64,000 nt of DNA from Hafnia alvei (GCF_034424155.1 NZ_CP139992.1:4046012-4110011); one strand, 5' to 3'. Positions 8,715 to 19,019 are shown, counted from the first letter of the stretch. Program-made: numbers and translations. Notes: a model not told the origin generated them from the sequence alone.

Positions 8715-9091
8715 AAATGAGCTCTCCTTATAGGCAGCTATTATGAGCCACTTTGCTTAGGCTTTTCTCCTCGTTTCTTGCGAACACGATTCCATATTTA
8801 ACTACAACTGCCTGTAAATCCATCCAGCCTATTTCATTGGCAAAATCTCAGGCATATATTCATCTGGCTGCGGCAAAATCCGTAGCCGGAGTTAGCGTTC
8901 CGAGACTTACACTGTGGTGTTATGTGATAATGCCGCACGCTTTGATTCACCCTAAATTATGGTGGCTCAGGCAGGGGCTTCGAGAGAAGCACCGGACCGT
9001 GTAAGCCGGTGACGCTAACCCTGTCTGAGCTGCCACCCAAGTTTAGCGTCTTAAGTGGCTATCTAATTCTTACTTACACGAGACACAAACG
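8715..9091. other. gene-free stretch holding structured RNA elements
   Basis: No convincing gene is seen here. The stretch contains a hairpin with arms GGCTGCGG and CCGTAGCC (about 8867-8888), the strongly folded element at 8961-9037 listed separately, and the leader of the small ORF at 9092. Confidence 0.5.
8961..9037 (+). ncRNA. three-way-junction RNA, possibly C4-like antisense RNA
   Basis: A closing stem pairs 8961-8976 (GGTGGCTCAGGCAGGG) with 9019-9037 (CCCTGTCTGAGC, then TGCCACC), with a three-base bulge and one mismatch. Inside are two hairpins: GCTTC-GAGA-GAAGC (8977-8990, GNRA-type loop) and ACCGG...CCGGT (8991-9010). The compact three-way fold just upstream of a small ORF resembles the phage C4 antisense RNA type, but I identify the family only by shape. 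The strand is assumed from the downstream ORF; the inverted repeats fold on either strand. Confidence 0.5.
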
Positions 9092-9421
9092 ATGACTGAC
9101 ACTTTTTCTCAAACTACAATCCACGACAACTCCATCACCGTTTTCCGTTCCCTGATTTCCGATCTGTCATTCGAACCGTTAATCGACACGCAGCTGTACG
9201 ATCTCAGCGGAATTGCCGCCGAATCAGCTGAAGGACTGTGTCATGGATTATTGTATTTGAGTGAATCACTAGAAAGTGGAAACCAAATTCCCCAAGAAAG
9301 TCTCGGGCAGATTGGCGCATGGCTGAAAGCCTCTGCACACGTGATTCCAGTGATGTTCGAACTGTATGAACAGGCCAACAACCGCCTATTTCAAATGAAA
9401 AATGCGGATAGTGCTGAATAG
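9092..9421 (+). CDS. small hypothetical protein downstream of the structured RNA
   Basis: A 109-residue acidic protein that I do not recognise. It has no signal peptide, membrane segment or cysteine motif, and looks mostly helical. The ORF starts 55 bases after the folded RNA and ends ten bases before a strong bidirectional terminator, so it has its own transcription unit. Phage C4-type RNAs usually control a small downstream gene by pairing with its leader, so a prophage remnant is one explanation. The Shine-Dalgarno is weak (ACGAGA). Function unknown. Confidence 0.6.
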   Translation: MTDTFSQTTIHDNSITVFRSLISDLSFEPLIDTQLYDLSGIAAESAEGLCHGLLYLSESLESGNQIPQESLGQIGAWLKASAHVIPVMFELYEQANNRLFQMKNADSAE

Positions 9422-9430
9422 CAGATAGAA

Positions 9431-9458
9431 AAAAGGGATAGCCATCGCTATCCCTTTT
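9431..9458. terminator. bidirectional intrinsic terminator
   Basis: A perfect twelve-base inverted repeat (AAAAGGGATAGC / GCTATCCCTTTT) with a four-base loop lies between the convergent small ORF and roxA. A-rich and T-rich flanks make it work in both directions. Confidence 0.88.
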
Positions 9459-9486
9459 AGAATGATTTGAGTATCAATGAAAACGA

Positions 9487-10611
9487 TTAATACTCATCAA
9501 AATACCAATAGCCCTGATTCACTAAATCAGTCAGCTCAGCCACAAAGGCCGGATTGTTCAGCGCATCACCCAGCTCTTTTTTGCCTACGCTGGTGTAACG
9601 ACACAGCGCATCGGCGGCTTTTGGTTCAACCGCTTTCATTGGTTCGCTGTTAACAAAGAAGCTATCGCCAATGTTCAGCACGCGCAGACCGCTTAAGCGG
9701 GTTAAAACTTCGTCGCCCAGCAGCGCATCAAGAATTTCATCAGGTTCATAAGCCGGTTCCGCAGGCGCAATATCCAGTTCATGACGCGGCGTAGTCGCAA
9801 AACGACCCAGCCACTGTTTGAAATCTTCCGGCTGGTTCAGCATCTCGATCATCATCCCGCGCAGGCGGTCAACTTCATAATCTTCAATGCGACCCACGTG
9901 ATCGCGGCAGGTCAAATCAGGATCGCTGTAGTGCTCGCCACCCAGATCGTTTTCCAACGCATAGTCAGCAAAGCTGCTGATTAAATCTCTGCCGTTTGGT
10001 CCACGGAAGCCAACGGAGTAGTTCATCGCGGTTTCATGGGTGAAACCATCGTGCGGGAAGCCCGGTGGAATATACAAAATATCGCCCGGCTCGAGATCTT
10101 CATCGATGATCGGTTCGAACGGATCAACGTGCAACAGCGCTGGATGTGGACAGAACTGACGCATCGGCAATTTATCGCCCACGCGCCAACGACGGCTGCC
10201 CATACCTTGAATGATAAAGACATCGTACTGATCGATATGTGGTCCAACGCCGCCGCCCGGCACGGAGAAGGAGATCATCAGATCGTCTAAACGCCAGTCC
10301 GGCAACACACGGAACGGACGTACCAGCTCGGCAGATGGCGCATGCCAGTGGTTAACGGCCTGAGCCAGTAACGACCAGCCGGTTTCGCCCAAGCCATCAA
10401 AATCTTCGAAAGGCCCGTTGCTGGCCTGCCACTCACCGTTTTTATGGCTAACCAAACGGCTATCGACTTCCGGCTCCATCGCCAAACCCGCCAGCTCATC
10501 CGGCGTGATAGGATCAACAAAGTTCGGGAAGGCATTTTTTAATACAACTGGCTGTTTTTGCCAGTATTTTTCAAGAAATTCGGGCCAGTTAAGATTGAGT
10601 TGATAAGCCAT
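9487..10611 (-). CDS. roxA: ribosomal protein uL16 3-hydroxylase RoxA (YcfD)
   Basis: A 374-residue JmjC-type 2-oxoglutarate/Fe(II) oxygenase. Length and metal-ligand positions coincide with E. coli YcfD: H125 and D127 in GPHIDQYD and H187 in PPGFPHDG. The family hydroxylates an arginine of ribosomal protein L16. After the N-terminal cupin core there is the dimerisation and winged-helix-like C-terminal region. It is a single gene with its own terminator on the 3' side. The motifs make the assignment very secure; the substrate is taken from the family. Confidence 0.94.
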   Translation of the reverse strand: MAYQLNLNWPEFLEKYWQKQPVVLKNAFPNFVDPITPDELAGLAMEPEVDSRLVSHKNGEWQASNGPFEDFDGLGETGWSLLAQAVNHWHAPSAELVRPFRVLPDWRLDDLMISFSVPGGGVGPHIDQYDVFIIQGMGSRRWRVGDKLPMRQFCPHPALLHVDPFEPIIDEDLEPGDILYIPPGFPHDGFTHETAMNYSVGFRGPNGRDLISSFADYALENDLGGEHYSDPDLTCRDHVGRIEDYEVDRLRGMMIEMLNQPEDFKQWLGRFATTPRHELDIAPAEPAYEPDEILDALLGDEVLTRLSGLRVLNIGDSFFVNSEPMKAVEPKAADALCRYTSVGKKELGDALNNPAFVAELTDLVNQGYWYFDEY

Positions 10612-10717
10612 GCTTTCACACCAGTGAGAAGAAAAACGGGCTCGATTATAAAGAAGCTAAGCGTGGGGCTGCCTTGTCATTGGTCAAGGATAATGTTGAA
10701 TAAGTCGAGAGGGGAAA

Positions 10718-10740
10718 TCAGTTAAGCGTTGCTTAACTGA
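10718..10740. repeat. perfect ten-base hairpin between roxA and gss
   Basis: Arms TCAGTTAAGC and GCTTAACTGA flank a three-base loop. It lies between the start of roxA and the end of gss, close to the gss terminator; its role is unclear. Confidence 0.5.
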
Positions 10741-10750
10741 TCGCATAACG

Positions 10751-10785
10751 AAAAACGGCGCGCCACACACAGATATGGCACGCCG
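10751..10785 (-). terminator. intrinsic terminator of gss
   Basis: Read on the minus strand, a stem of CGGCGTGCCA and TGGCGCGCCG (one G-U pair, ten-base loop) is followed directly by TTTTT, 24 bases past the gss stop codon. Confidence 0.85.
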
Positions 10786-10808
10786 ATAACGTCAGTTTTT
10801 AGCGTCGA

Positions 10809-12686
10809 TTAACGAATAAAATCTTTATCATCAATCACCCGTAGCGGATCGATATCACTCTCTTTCTTAATCACTAAGCCCGTCTCTGAACGCACGCATA
10901 CACCGCCGTAATGACCGCCAACAGTAAACGCACACAGCTGAATATAACGCCCCGCCACTTCAGGCAGACACCACAGCTGCTGGTAGATATTTTTCTGTTC
11001 GGAGAACTTACCGGAAGTTTCATCCAGCACCTGATCTTCATGACTGATCAAACCGATGTTGTTACCGCAGCGTCCGGCAATCGGTTTCACCGCATAGCCG
11101 CTTTGCTCCAGCTCTGCGTTTAGCTCAAAGTCGGCGTCTAACAGATAACGATGGTGCGGGAACAGCGACCATAGCACCGGCAAAATGGCTTTATTGCTTG
11201 GGATCACCGTCCACAGCGGCTCAAAGACCATCACTTCAGGACGAAGCAACACGTCGATCAAGCGAACGCTGTTTTCCGGATGTCCGGTACGAATGGGCAG
11301 CGCCGAGTGCTCCGCTTCGCTCTCTTCACGCAGCTGATCGAGCGCGGTTTCCCATGCCCACGTTTTCCACACACAGTTTACAGGGCGATGATCGCCATCC
11401 ACCAACTGACCAGACGCATCCCAGTGCAGCTCATCTAAACCGTGCAGAATTTTGCTTTCAAAACCGGCTTTGGCTAATGCGCGCTGCATAAACTGCGCGT
11501 GATAGCTCTCTTCAGCATCATGATCTTGCAGGATATGAACGAATGGGCTGGCGTCGCTGTGTTTCCAAGTGTTCGCCAACGCATCCAGCAAATGCTCACC
11601 CGGATCTCCGCCGAGAACGTCTCCGGCCTGCTCTGCCCATTGGCCTAGAATCAGCCCCGTTTCAGCGTGGCACGACGCGGAATCCGCGTTGTATTCATAG
11701 ACTTTAAGCCCGCGCTCATCCATACAGAAATCCAGACGACCGGTAATCATATGATGACGACGGCGCTGCCAAGACAGACGCAGGCGCGGCCACAGCGCTT
11801 CAGGGATATCAAACAGCGCCAGCAGATTGTCATCTTTCAGCACTTTATCCGTGGCATGCAGATACATCAGATGCAGCTCATTAGTGGCACGAATAAGCTC
11901 TTGTTCCGCGCTGCGTGAGATTGTGAAATAGCGGTAAGGATCGGCGTTCAACGTATGGCCGCCGTTGGCCTGCACGTAGGTATGCTGCAACGGATCCTGC
12001 TCGTTCAACCACGCGCCGCTAAACTGGCCGCGATTTTCTACGCGCTCGCTGTGGATAGCCAGGTACGGCGCAGGGATCTGCGGCTGCGGCAGGCTAAAAC
12101 TATCGTCAGCGGTTTGGGTCATCCAACCCAATATTTCGGTGTCGTCGAAGGTATCCTGAATCACGTATTTGCCGTCTTGGCACACCAGTGGCAATTCACG
12201 CGTCCACTGCTGCCCTGCGGGCAACGGATGGTGGATCACGTTCTGCTCCGCCACGCGGATGCGGTCTTCCAACACTTGAGTGATAATCGCGACGTGCCCC
12301 GTATGCTCAAACTCACCGCCCTGCTGCCAAATCAGCAAAGAACCCGCCACCGGCAAGCGCTCGCAGCCGTTGGCAAATGCCTGTAGCGGCAGAATATTAT
12401 CGTTCACGACCTGACGCAGATAGCGCAGCGAAAAAATATCGTAGGCCATGCGCACGTCGGTAAACACGGTGCCGTAGTTGAGATAAAGGAAGCGGCGGGC
12501 AAACTCGACGCACTGCCACTTATACCCCATGTACTCTTTGTCCAGATAGTGACGGAATGCCGCATCATCCATCTGGTCAAGGTTTTCAAGGGAGTCATAA
12601 TCCGAGGAGTAAATCGCTACGCCACCGGGGGCATAACCTAACAACGTACCGAAAGGGGCATGTTTTTCGAGCGTGTTCACACACAT
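10809..12686 (-). CDS. gss: bifunctional glutathionylspermidine synthetase/amidase
   Basis: A 625-residue bifunctional enzyme that makes and hydrolyses glutathionylspermidine. The N-terminal CHAP amidase domain has the nucleophile C59 in GYKWQCVEF and H131 in HTGHVAII, at the same positions as E. coli Gss. The C-terminal ATP-grasp synthetase domain includes the conserved ARMY-like EYNADSASCHAE segment and KPIAGRCGNNIG. It joins glutathione to spermidine using ATP in the cytoplasm. It stands alone with its own terminator. The length is within a few residues of the E. coli enzyme. Confidence 0.95.
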   Translation of the reverse strand: MCVNTLEKHAPFGTLLGYAPGGVAIYSSDYDSLENLDQMDDAAFRHYLDKEYMGYKWQCVEFARRFLYLNYGTVFTDVRMAYDIFSLRYLRQVVNDNILPLQAFANGCERLPVAGSLLIWQQGGEFEHTGHVAIITQVLEDRIRVAEQNVIHHPLPAGQQWTRELPLVCQDGKYVIQDTFDDTEILGWMTQTADDSFSLPQPQIPAPYLAIHSERVENRGQFSGAWLNEQDPLQHTYVQANGGHTLNADPYRYFTISRSAEQELIRATNELHLMYLHATDKVLKDDNLLALFDIPEALWPRLRLSWQRRRHHMITGRLDFCMDERGLKVYEYNADSASCHAETGLILGQWAEQAGDVLGGDPGEHLLDALANTWKHSDASPFVHILQDHDAEESYHAQFMQRALAKAGFESKILHGLDELHWDASGQLVDGDHRPVNCVWKTWAWETALDQLREESEAEHSALPIRTGHPENSVRLIDVLLRPEVMVFEPLWTVIPSNKAILPVLWSLFPHHRYLLDADFELNAELEQSGYAVKPIAGRCGNNIGLISHEDQVLDETSGKFSEQKNIYQQLWCLPEVAGRYIQLCAFTVGGHYGGVCVRSETGLVIKKESDIDPLRVIDDKDFIR

Positions 12687-13010
12687 AGCGAGAGCCTTAC
12701 GCGAATTTCACTGTTGCAGTAACAGTTGGGGAAAGATCTATCTTAAAACTTTTTCTAATGCGGATCACACTTCTCCGCGGGTTAAATGTTTCGATACTCT
12801 TAAATAGAACGTATCAATAATAGCAATGAGACGCTATTTCGACTCTCACAAGGTAGGTGAGGATTAGCGAGCACCCTATGAACACGGTCATATTGGCTCG
12901 TCGTTGGCGGGTATCCTTGATTCTCTATCGCCAAGCACGAATATTTTTTCACCGATACAATAACTAGCACTCGTAAGCATATTTTTTATGTTTATCTGAG
13001 ACTTATTTCC
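12687..13010. other. intergenic region upstream of gss
   Basis: No gene is apparent in this 324-base gap between gss and the MocR-type regulator gene. The only structure noted is an inverted repeat TTGGCG (12904-12909) with CGCCAA (12929-12934) around a 19-base loop, which could terminate the regulator transcript because a run of T follows on the plus strand but not on the minus. Confidence 0.4.
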
Positions 13011-14519
13011 TTAAGCAACGGCGTTTATTGACACACCTTCGGCCCGTAGGCTATTCATTTCCTGCTCAATAACGGTAAGTACTTTTTGTAACTGCTGTAA
13101 ATTCAAACTTCCAAACCCAAAGAGTATCACCGACTGGTTATTCATTTGCTGCCATAGACATTCAGAGCCATTGGCCATCTCATTTAACGTGTCAAAGCGC
13201 ACACCTGCGCGCAAACAACGCTGGCGTAACGTTTGAATAAACTCAACGGAAAGCGGTGTGATTAGCGTTAAGTGTAACCCTGCCGCATGTCCCCATATTT
13301 TCCCTTCAGGAAACAAACGTAGTAAACCTTCGTGTAATAAGCGCTGACGTTCTTCATAAACACAGGATAATTTACTTAAATGGGTATAAAAAACCTGATT
13401 ATGCATAAACTCAGCTAGGAACTGCTGGAATAACCAGTTACTCCCACTGTTATTTAGCGCCTTCATACTTTGCACCGATTCAAGAATCGAATCTGGGCAA
13501 ACCAGATATCCTAAACGAATACCCGGCCCCAGAGTTTTGGAAAACGTTCCGGCATAGATAACCCGGTCACAACTGTCCATCGACTTCAGCGCAGATAGCG
13601 GCTTTTCCTCCCATGAGAAAACGGCATCATAATCATCCTCGATGATATAAGCCCCTACGCGTTGTGCCCAAAGTAATAATTTTTTTCTCCGAGAGAGTGA
13701 AAGCTTGCTCCCCAGCGGATACTGATGTGAAGGAGTGACATAACAAAGTTGGGTTGAACACTCAGGCATTCGGGAAACACATATCCCTTGCTCATCGACA
13801 TCTACCGCGGTGACCTGTGCACCGTAATAATTGAACGAATGCCAGGCTCCTGAATAACATGGCGATTCTGTGACTATATGGCAACGTGAAAGATTGATTC
13901 TGGCCTGATTAAGTACGAAAAGCTGAGTTAATAACGACAGCCCTTCCTGTGTACCATTTGTGATAATAATATTTTCCGGCTGGGTATTAATTGCGCGCGA
14001 CAAGCGTAAATAGCGCACAATCTCCTGACGCAGAGAAAGCAATCCTTGCGGAGAGTGATAGCGCGTTGCTAATTGCTCTTTGAGGTATGAAGGGGCGTTA
14101 TTCCATTTCCGCCAGCTTGACCAAGGGAACGCATTAGGATCGGGAATACTCATCCGACAATAAAGCTCAGCCGTTGGCTGGTTATATAAATCCCCCGGAA
14201 CCTCCGCGGCGATTAACCCAGTTGGTTCAGGCCCTATGGAATAAGGTATTTCCTGAAGCGCCATCTCTATGGGTCTATCAAATATGACCTGATAACCAAT
14301 ACCCGGACGGCTTTTAATATAGCCGCCAGATATCAATTTTTCATACGCGAGCACGACCGTAATTCGCGCTATCTGTAATTTTCCAGCCAACATACGTATA
14401 GATGGCAGCATATCGCCCGCGACACATTCACCAAGTGTGATTGCTTGATAATAGTATTGGAAGATTTGTGATTGCAGAGGCATACCACAGGTTTTATCAA
14501 GCTCGATATCCCATATCAA
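13011..14519 (-). CDS. MocR/PdxR-type GntR regulator with aminotransferase domain
   Basis: A 502-residue PLP-dependent regulator. The N-terminal GntR winged helix (ITVVLAYEKLISGGYIKSR near residue 55) is fused to a fold-type I aminotransferase domain. That domain keeps the cofactor-site aspartate in IIEDDYDAVFSW and the PLP lysine in AGTFSKTLGPGIRLGY. Family members such as PdxR and GabR sense PLP and an amine to switch a divergent gene. It is divergent from torC with a 180-base gap, so control of the TMAO reductase operon is possible, which would be unusual because TorSTR normally does this. That link is inference from position. Confidence 0.88.
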   Translation of the reverse strand: MIWDIELDKTCGMPLQSQIFQYYYQAITLGECVAGDMLPSIRMLAGKLQIARITVVLAYEKLISGGYIKSRPGIGYQVIFDRPIEMALQEIPYSIGPEPTGLIAAEVPGDLYNQPTAELYCRMSIPDPNAFPWSSWRKWNNAPSYLKEQLATRYHSPQGLLSLRQEIVRYLRLSRAINTQPENIIITNGTQEGLSLLTQLFVLNQARINLSRCHIVTESPCYSGAWHSFNYYGAQVTAVDVDEQGICVSRMPECSTQLCYVTPSHQYPLGSKLSLSRRKKLLLWAQRVGAYIIEDDYDAVFSWEEKPLSALKSMDSCDRVIYAGTFSKTLGPGIRLGYLVCPDSILESVQSMKALNNSGSNWLFQQFLAEFMHNQVFYTHLSKLSCVYEERQRLLHEGLLRLFPEGKIWGHAAGLHLTLITPLSVEFIQTLRQRCLRAGVRFDTLNEMANGSECLWQQMNNQSVILFGFGSLNLQQLQKVLTVIEQEMNSLRAEGVSINAVA

Positions 14520-14705
14520 AATAACCTACCTCTTAGAGACTGCCAGAATCAATTTGCACACTCTACGTCAACATCCCCGATCAGTATTTGACGCTACGCA
14601 TGCTGAGCAGGCTGGCCCTATGACACACCGCGGCCGTATCTAATGCGTCCGATCGTTTCTCCTTTAGTTTAACGGCAAAATTACAAGGATTGAGGCAACT
14701 TGATA

Positions 14706-15839
14706 ATGTCGTTGATACGCAAAAAATCACTCTGGCTAGTTGCTGCCGGGGCACTCGCTATGTTGGTCGTTATCTGGGGAGGCTGGCAGGGAGTCCACCA
14801 AACCAGCTCAACAGAATTCTGTTTGTCCTGCCATACCATGAGTACGGTGGGTCAGGAATATGAGCAAAGCATTCATTTTAAAAATGCTTCTGGCGTACGG
14901 GCTGAGTGCAAAGACTGCCATATCCCGCCGGGCATCATTCCCACGTTAGTGCGTAAAACGGAAGCGCTAAACGATATCTATCACGAGTTTATCTCCCCTT
15001 CGATTGATACGCCTGAGAAGTTCCAAAGCAAACGCGCGGAGCTTGCGCAGCGGGAATGGACAAGGATGACCGAAAACCGCTCTGCGGCCTGCAAATCCTG
15101 CCATAGCTATGGCGCGATGGATCACACAAAACAGTCATCCAACGCCGCGATGCAAATGACGCCAGCGGCACTGAAAGACAGTAACTGTATTGATTGCCAT
15201 AAGGGAATTGCGCACCACAAGCCGAATATGAGCAATGGTTTCCGGGTCCAGTATGAAAAGCTGCAGCGGCAAAGTGCATCCTTACCAGACGAGAGCACGC
15301 TGTATACCTTAGGTGAAAAAGCCATCACCGCCACAGCTTCATCTCCGGCCGGAAAAGCCCTTTTGATGCCAGCGACTCAGGTTACCGTACTGAAAAAACT
15401 CGATGATCAGGTAGAGATCCAGATCGTTGGCTGGCGCGAAAGCGTGGGACGTGGCCGCGTGATAACGCAATATCCGGGTAAACGGGTATTTGCCGCCGTG
15501 CTAGATCCATCATTGCTACCAGCAGTAAAAATTCTGAAGACCCAGATTGATCCAGACTCTCATCAGGAATGGCAGCAAATTAGCGTTGTTGCCTGGACAT
15601 CTTCAGAAGGATTCTCAGCCAGCATTGAACCCGTTTGGCAATATGCCGACCAGATGTTCCAGTCCACCTGTAGCGCCTGTCACAGCGTTCCTCCAACGAC
15701 CCGTTTTAATGCCAATGGTTGGATTGCAGGATTAAAAGCGATGTCAGCCTACTATCGCCTGACATCACAGGAGGAGCGCACCTTGCTGAAGTATCTGCAA
15801 ACCCACGCCAATGACACCACTGACAACCCGACTCATTAA
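14706..15839 (+). CDS. torC: TorC, membrane-anchored pentaheme c-type cytochrome
   Basis: A 377-residue NapC/NirT/TorC-family cytochrome. One N-terminal membrane anchor (about residues 8-28) is followed by four CxxCH heme sites (CLSCH, CKDCH, CKSCH, CIDCH) and a fifth, CSACH, in the C-terminal extension, which marks the TorC subgroup over tetraheme NapC. It passes electrons from menaquinol to the periplasmic TMAO reductase TorA, encoded 14 bases downstream. A TTG six bases earlier is in frame; the ATG at 14706 was preferred. E. coli TorC has a similar length. Confidence 0.92.
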   Translation: MSLIRKKSLWLVAAGALAMLVVIWGGWQGVHQTSSTEFCLSCHTMSTVGQEYEQSIHFKNASGVRAECKDCHIPPGIIPTLVRKTEALNDIYHEFISPSIDTPEKFQSKRAELAQREWTRMTENRSAACKSCHSYGAMDHTKQSSNAAMQMTPAALKDSNCIDCHKGIAHHKPNMSNGFRVQYEKLQRQSASLPDESTLYTLGEKAITATASSPAGKALLMPATQVTVLKKLDDQVEIQIVGWRESVGRGRVITQYPGKRVFAAVLDPSLLPAVKILKTQIDPDSHQEWQQISVVAWTSSEGFSASIEPVWQYADQMFQSTCSACHSVPPTTRFNANGWIAGLKAMSAYYRLTSQEERTLLKYLQTHANDTTDNPTH

Positions 15840-15853
15840 AACGAGGAACTGAC

Positions 15854-18370
15854 ATGGAACTTAATGATTTCAAACTATCCCGTCGCCGGTTTATGACAGG
15901 TGTTCTGGCTACAGGCGCGGCAAGTATTCTGGCCCCCAACCCTCTGATCGGCAAGGTCTGGGCCGCCGGAGAAATGCCTGAGCAATGGCTCCAGTCGGGA
16001 TCGCACTTTGGCGCTTTTGAAGCCAAAGTGGTTAACGGCGAATGGATAGAAACCCGCCCTTTCAAACACGACAAATACCCATGCGACATGCTCAACGCCG
16101 TGCGGGAAATCGTTTACAACCCTTCCAGAGTGCGTTACCCGATGGTGCGTTTAGACTGGCTACGCCAACGCGAAAAATCTGACCGCAGCCAGCGTGGCGA
16201 TAATCGTTTTGTTCGCGTGAGCTGGGATCAGGCGTTAGATTTGGTGTATCAGGAACTTGAGCGAGTACAAAAAGAGACTGGCTCATCCGGTGTGTTCACC
16301 GGGCTAGCTGACTGGCAGATGATCGGTAAACTGCATAAAGCAGGTGGTGCCATGGACCGTGGGCTGGGTCTGCACGGCAGCTATGTCACCACGGTGGGGG
16401 ATTATTCGGCTGCGGCAGCCCAGGTCATTCTGCCCCACGTGATGGGATCGCTGGAAGTGTATGAGCAACAAACCTCACTCCCGCTGGTCATTGAAAACAC
16501 CAATACCATCGTACTCTGGGGCTGCGATCCGATCAAAAACCTACAAATCGAATACCTGGTTCCCGATCATCAGCCATTTGATTATTGGCAACAGATTAAA
16601 GAGCGCGTGGCACAGGGTAAAATGCGTGTTATCAGCGTCGATCCTGTGCGCAGTAAAACGCAGAACTATCTAGGCTGTGAGCAATTAGCGCTCAACCCAC
16701 AGACTGACGTCGCACTGATGTTAGGCGTGGCTTGGACGCTGTATCAAGAAAAGCTCTATGACTCTGCATTCATCAAAGATTACTGCGTGGGCTTTGAACA
16801 GTTCCTTCCCTACCTGTTAGGAGAGCACGATAACCAGCCTAAAAATCCTGAATGGGCAGCAAAAATATGCGGGCTGAGCGCTGAAAACATTCGTGATTTC
16901 GCCCGGTTGCTGGTCAAAGGGCGAACTCAGTTTATGGGGGGCTGGTGTGCACAACGTATGCATCACGGGGAACAATACCCCTGGATGCTGGTGGTGCTAG
17001 CCAGCATGGTAGGACAAATTGGCCTACCGGGCGGCGGCGTGGGATTTGGCTGGCATTACAATGGCGGTGGTACCGTAACCTCTCTTGGGCCTGTGCTATC
17101 CGGTTTGGGCAGTATCAACAATCCCCCAGCCCCGATCCATGCTGCCGACTTCCGCGGTGCTTCAGAACAGATCCCTGTTTCGCGTATCGTCGATTGCCTA
17201 CTTTCACCGGGAAAAAAGGTCGAGTTCAACGGTACAACCATTACCTATCCCGACATTAAAATGGCTATTTATAGTGCGGCCAACCCCTTCCACGCACAGC
17301 AGGATCGCAACCGTATGATCGAGGCGTGGAAAAAACTAGAAACTGTGGTAGTGCTGGATCATCAGTGGACAGCGTCGTGTCGTTTTGCCGATATCGTACT
17401 CCCCGTCACCACACGTTATGAACGAAACGATATCGAGCAATTTGGTACACACTCCAATAAAGGGCTGATGGCGATTCGTCAGATAGTGAAACCGCAATAT
17501 GAAGCTCGTCATGACTTTGATGTATTCACTGATTTATGTAAACGCTTTGGTCGTGATGAGGTGTACAGCGAAAAACGCAGTGAGATGGAATGGATAAAAG
17601 CCATTTATGAAGAAGGAGTTACTCAAGGGGCCGCCATCGGTGTAACCATGCCTGATTTTGACACCTTCTGGAATGGTGAAGGTTATATCGAATATCCAGC
17701 GGGTAAGCCCTGGGTACGCCACGGCGATTTTCGCGATCAGCCCGATCTCAACCCGTTAGGAACCCCGTCTGGCCTGATTGAAATCTACAGCAAAACCATT
17801 GCCGACTTTCATTACCAAGATTGCCCTGGGCACCCAGTATGGATGGAGCCTTTTGAACGTAACCACGGAGGCCACGGTGCAGAGCAGCATCCTTTACATC
17901 TGCAATCGTGTCACCCCGACAAACGCCTGCATTCACAAATTTGCTCAAGCGATAGCTTTCGTAAAACCTACACCGTCGCAAATCGCGAGCCGCTATATAT
18001 CAGTCCGGAAGATGCTAAAACCCGAGGGCTCAAAAACGGTGATGTTGCGCGCGTATTTAACGCTCGCGGACAGGTTCTGGCAGGCGTAGTAATAAGCCCA
18101 GATTATGCACCGGGCGTGGTTCGTATTCACGAAGGGGCATGGTATTCCCCGAAGGAAGGCGGCAAGAGCGGCACATTATGTACCTATGGTGATCCGAATG
18201 TCCTGAGCGCAGATATTGGCACATCCAGCCTGTCGCAAGGCCCCTCTGCCCACACCACGCTAGTGCAGGTAGAACGTTACAAGGGCGAACTGCCTAACGT
18301 GACAGGATTTGGAGGGCCGCATGAAATACAACTCACCACCGGTAAAGAGGAACCTCATGCCACTGCTTAA
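15854..18370 (+). CDS. torA: trimethylamine-N-oxide reductase catalytic subunit TorA
   Basis: An 838-residue periplasmic molybdoenzyme of the DMSO/TMAO reductase family that reduces TMAO to trimethylamine in anaerobic respiration. The N terminus has a twin-arginine signal (SRRRFMTG, residues 9-16) and a hydrophobic stretch ending near VWAA. Stretches such as [39 protein letters not shown] and the C-terminal [10 protein letters not shown] match E. coli TorA closely, including the bis-MGD-binding region. Length is near the 848 residues of E. coli TorA. It lies between torC and torD, the standard torCAD order. Confidence 0.94.
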   Translation: MELNDFKLSRRRFMTGVLATGAASILAPNPLIGKVWAAGEMPEQWLQSGSHFGAFEAKVVNGEWIETRPFKHDKYPCDMLNAVREIVYNPSRVRYPMVRLDWLRQREKSDRSQRGDNRFVRVSWDQALDLVYQELERVQKETGSSGVFTGLADWQMIGKLHKAGGAMDRGLGLHGSYVTTVGDYSAAAAQVILPHVMGSLEVYEQQTSLPLVIENTNTIVLWGCDPIKNLQIEYLVPDHQPFDYWQQIKERVAQGKMRVISVDPVRSKTQNYLGCEQLALNPQTDVALMLGVAWTLYQEKLYDSAFIKDYCVGFEQFLPYLLGEHDNQPKNPEWAAKICGLSAENIRDFARLLVKGRTQFMGGWCAQRMHHGEQYPWMLVVLASMVGQIGLPGGGVGFGWHYNGGGTVTSLGPVLSGLGSINNPPAPIHAADFRGASEQIPVSRIVDCLLSPGKKVEFNGTTITYPDIKMAIYSAANPFHAQQDRNRMIEAWKKLETVVVLDHQWTASCRFADIVLPVTTRYERNDIEQFGTHSNKGLMAIRQIVKPQYEARHDFDVFTDLCKRFGRDEVYSEKRSEMEWIKAIYEEGVTQGAAIGVTMPDFDTFWNGEGYIEYPAGKPWVRHGDFRDQPDLNPLGTPSGLIEIYSKTIADFHYQDCPGHPVWMEPFERNHGGHGAEQHPLHLQSCHPDKRLHSQICSSDSFRKTYTVANREPLYISPEDAKTRGLKNGDVARVFNARGQVLAGVVISPDYAPGVVRIHEGAWYSPKEGGKSGTLCTYGDPNVLSADIGTSSLSQGPSAHTTLVQVERYKGELPNVTGFGGPHEIQLTTGKEEPHATA

Positions 18371-19019
18371 TGAGATGGCCCGGCAACGGGCCAGTATTTA
18401 TCGCTGGTTCGCTCAAATTCTTTATCAGGAACTGACTGAAGAGGCACTCATCCATATGCGGGATGACGATACTCAGGCGCGACTTAGGGCGCTGAAGTCT
18501 ATTCCAGAACTGTGGTTGGACGTACAACAGTTCCAGCTCCGCCTACGCACGGCATTAAAACGCAAAGATCGCCAGCTTGAACTCGCTGCAGATTTCGCTT
18601 CATTGTTTTTAATTCCCCCTCCTGCTGGCGTTTCACCCTATGCGGGACACTACCCGCACACCACCTCGCATGAAGCGCGCAAAATCATGCAGCAATGGCT
18701 GGTTGGTTATGAGCTTGCACCACAAAACAACGAAGCCCCCGATCATCTCGCCATCCAGCTCGCGCTGATGGAAGTTCTGATAACAAAAAACAGCGATACG
18801 GCAGAAGGATTAGAACAGCAGAGCCAATTCCTAAAACAACATCTTTTAAGCTGGTTACCCTATTTTTCTCAACGCTGCGGCCAGCGTGATAGCTTCGGTT
18901 TTTACGCCACAGCAATTAGGGTGATGGTCTGCTTCATTAAGCAAGATGCTCAATGGATTGAGGATTATTTAGAGGCCGTGAAAATAGCCCAGACGCCTGA
19001 TGCCAGTCACGTAAGGTGA
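18357..19019 (+). CDS. torD: TorD, chaperone of the molybdoenzyme TorA
   Basis: A 220-residue all-helical cytoplasmic protein of the TorD/DmsD family that binds apo-TorA and helps Moco insertion before Tat export. Family features are [12 protein letters not shown] near the N terminus, the central [14 protein letters not shown], the [16 protein letters not shown] motif and DSFGFYA. The ATG at 18357 has AGAGG at good spacing, overlaps the torA stop by 14 bases and aligns with the family start; an ATG at 18321 with a strong GGAGG is the alternative. It is the last gene before the island junction. Confidence 0.88.
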   Translation: MPLLNEMARQRASIYRWFAQILYQELTEEALIHMRDDDTQARLRALKSIPELWLDVQQFQLRLRTALKRKDRQLELAADFASLFLIPPPAGVSPYAGHYPHTTSHEARKIMQQWLVGYELAPQNNEAPDHLAIQLALMEVLITKNSDTAEGLEQQSQFLKQHLLSWLPYFSQRCGQRDSFGFYATAIRVMVCFIKQDAQWIEDYLEAVKIAQTPDASHVR

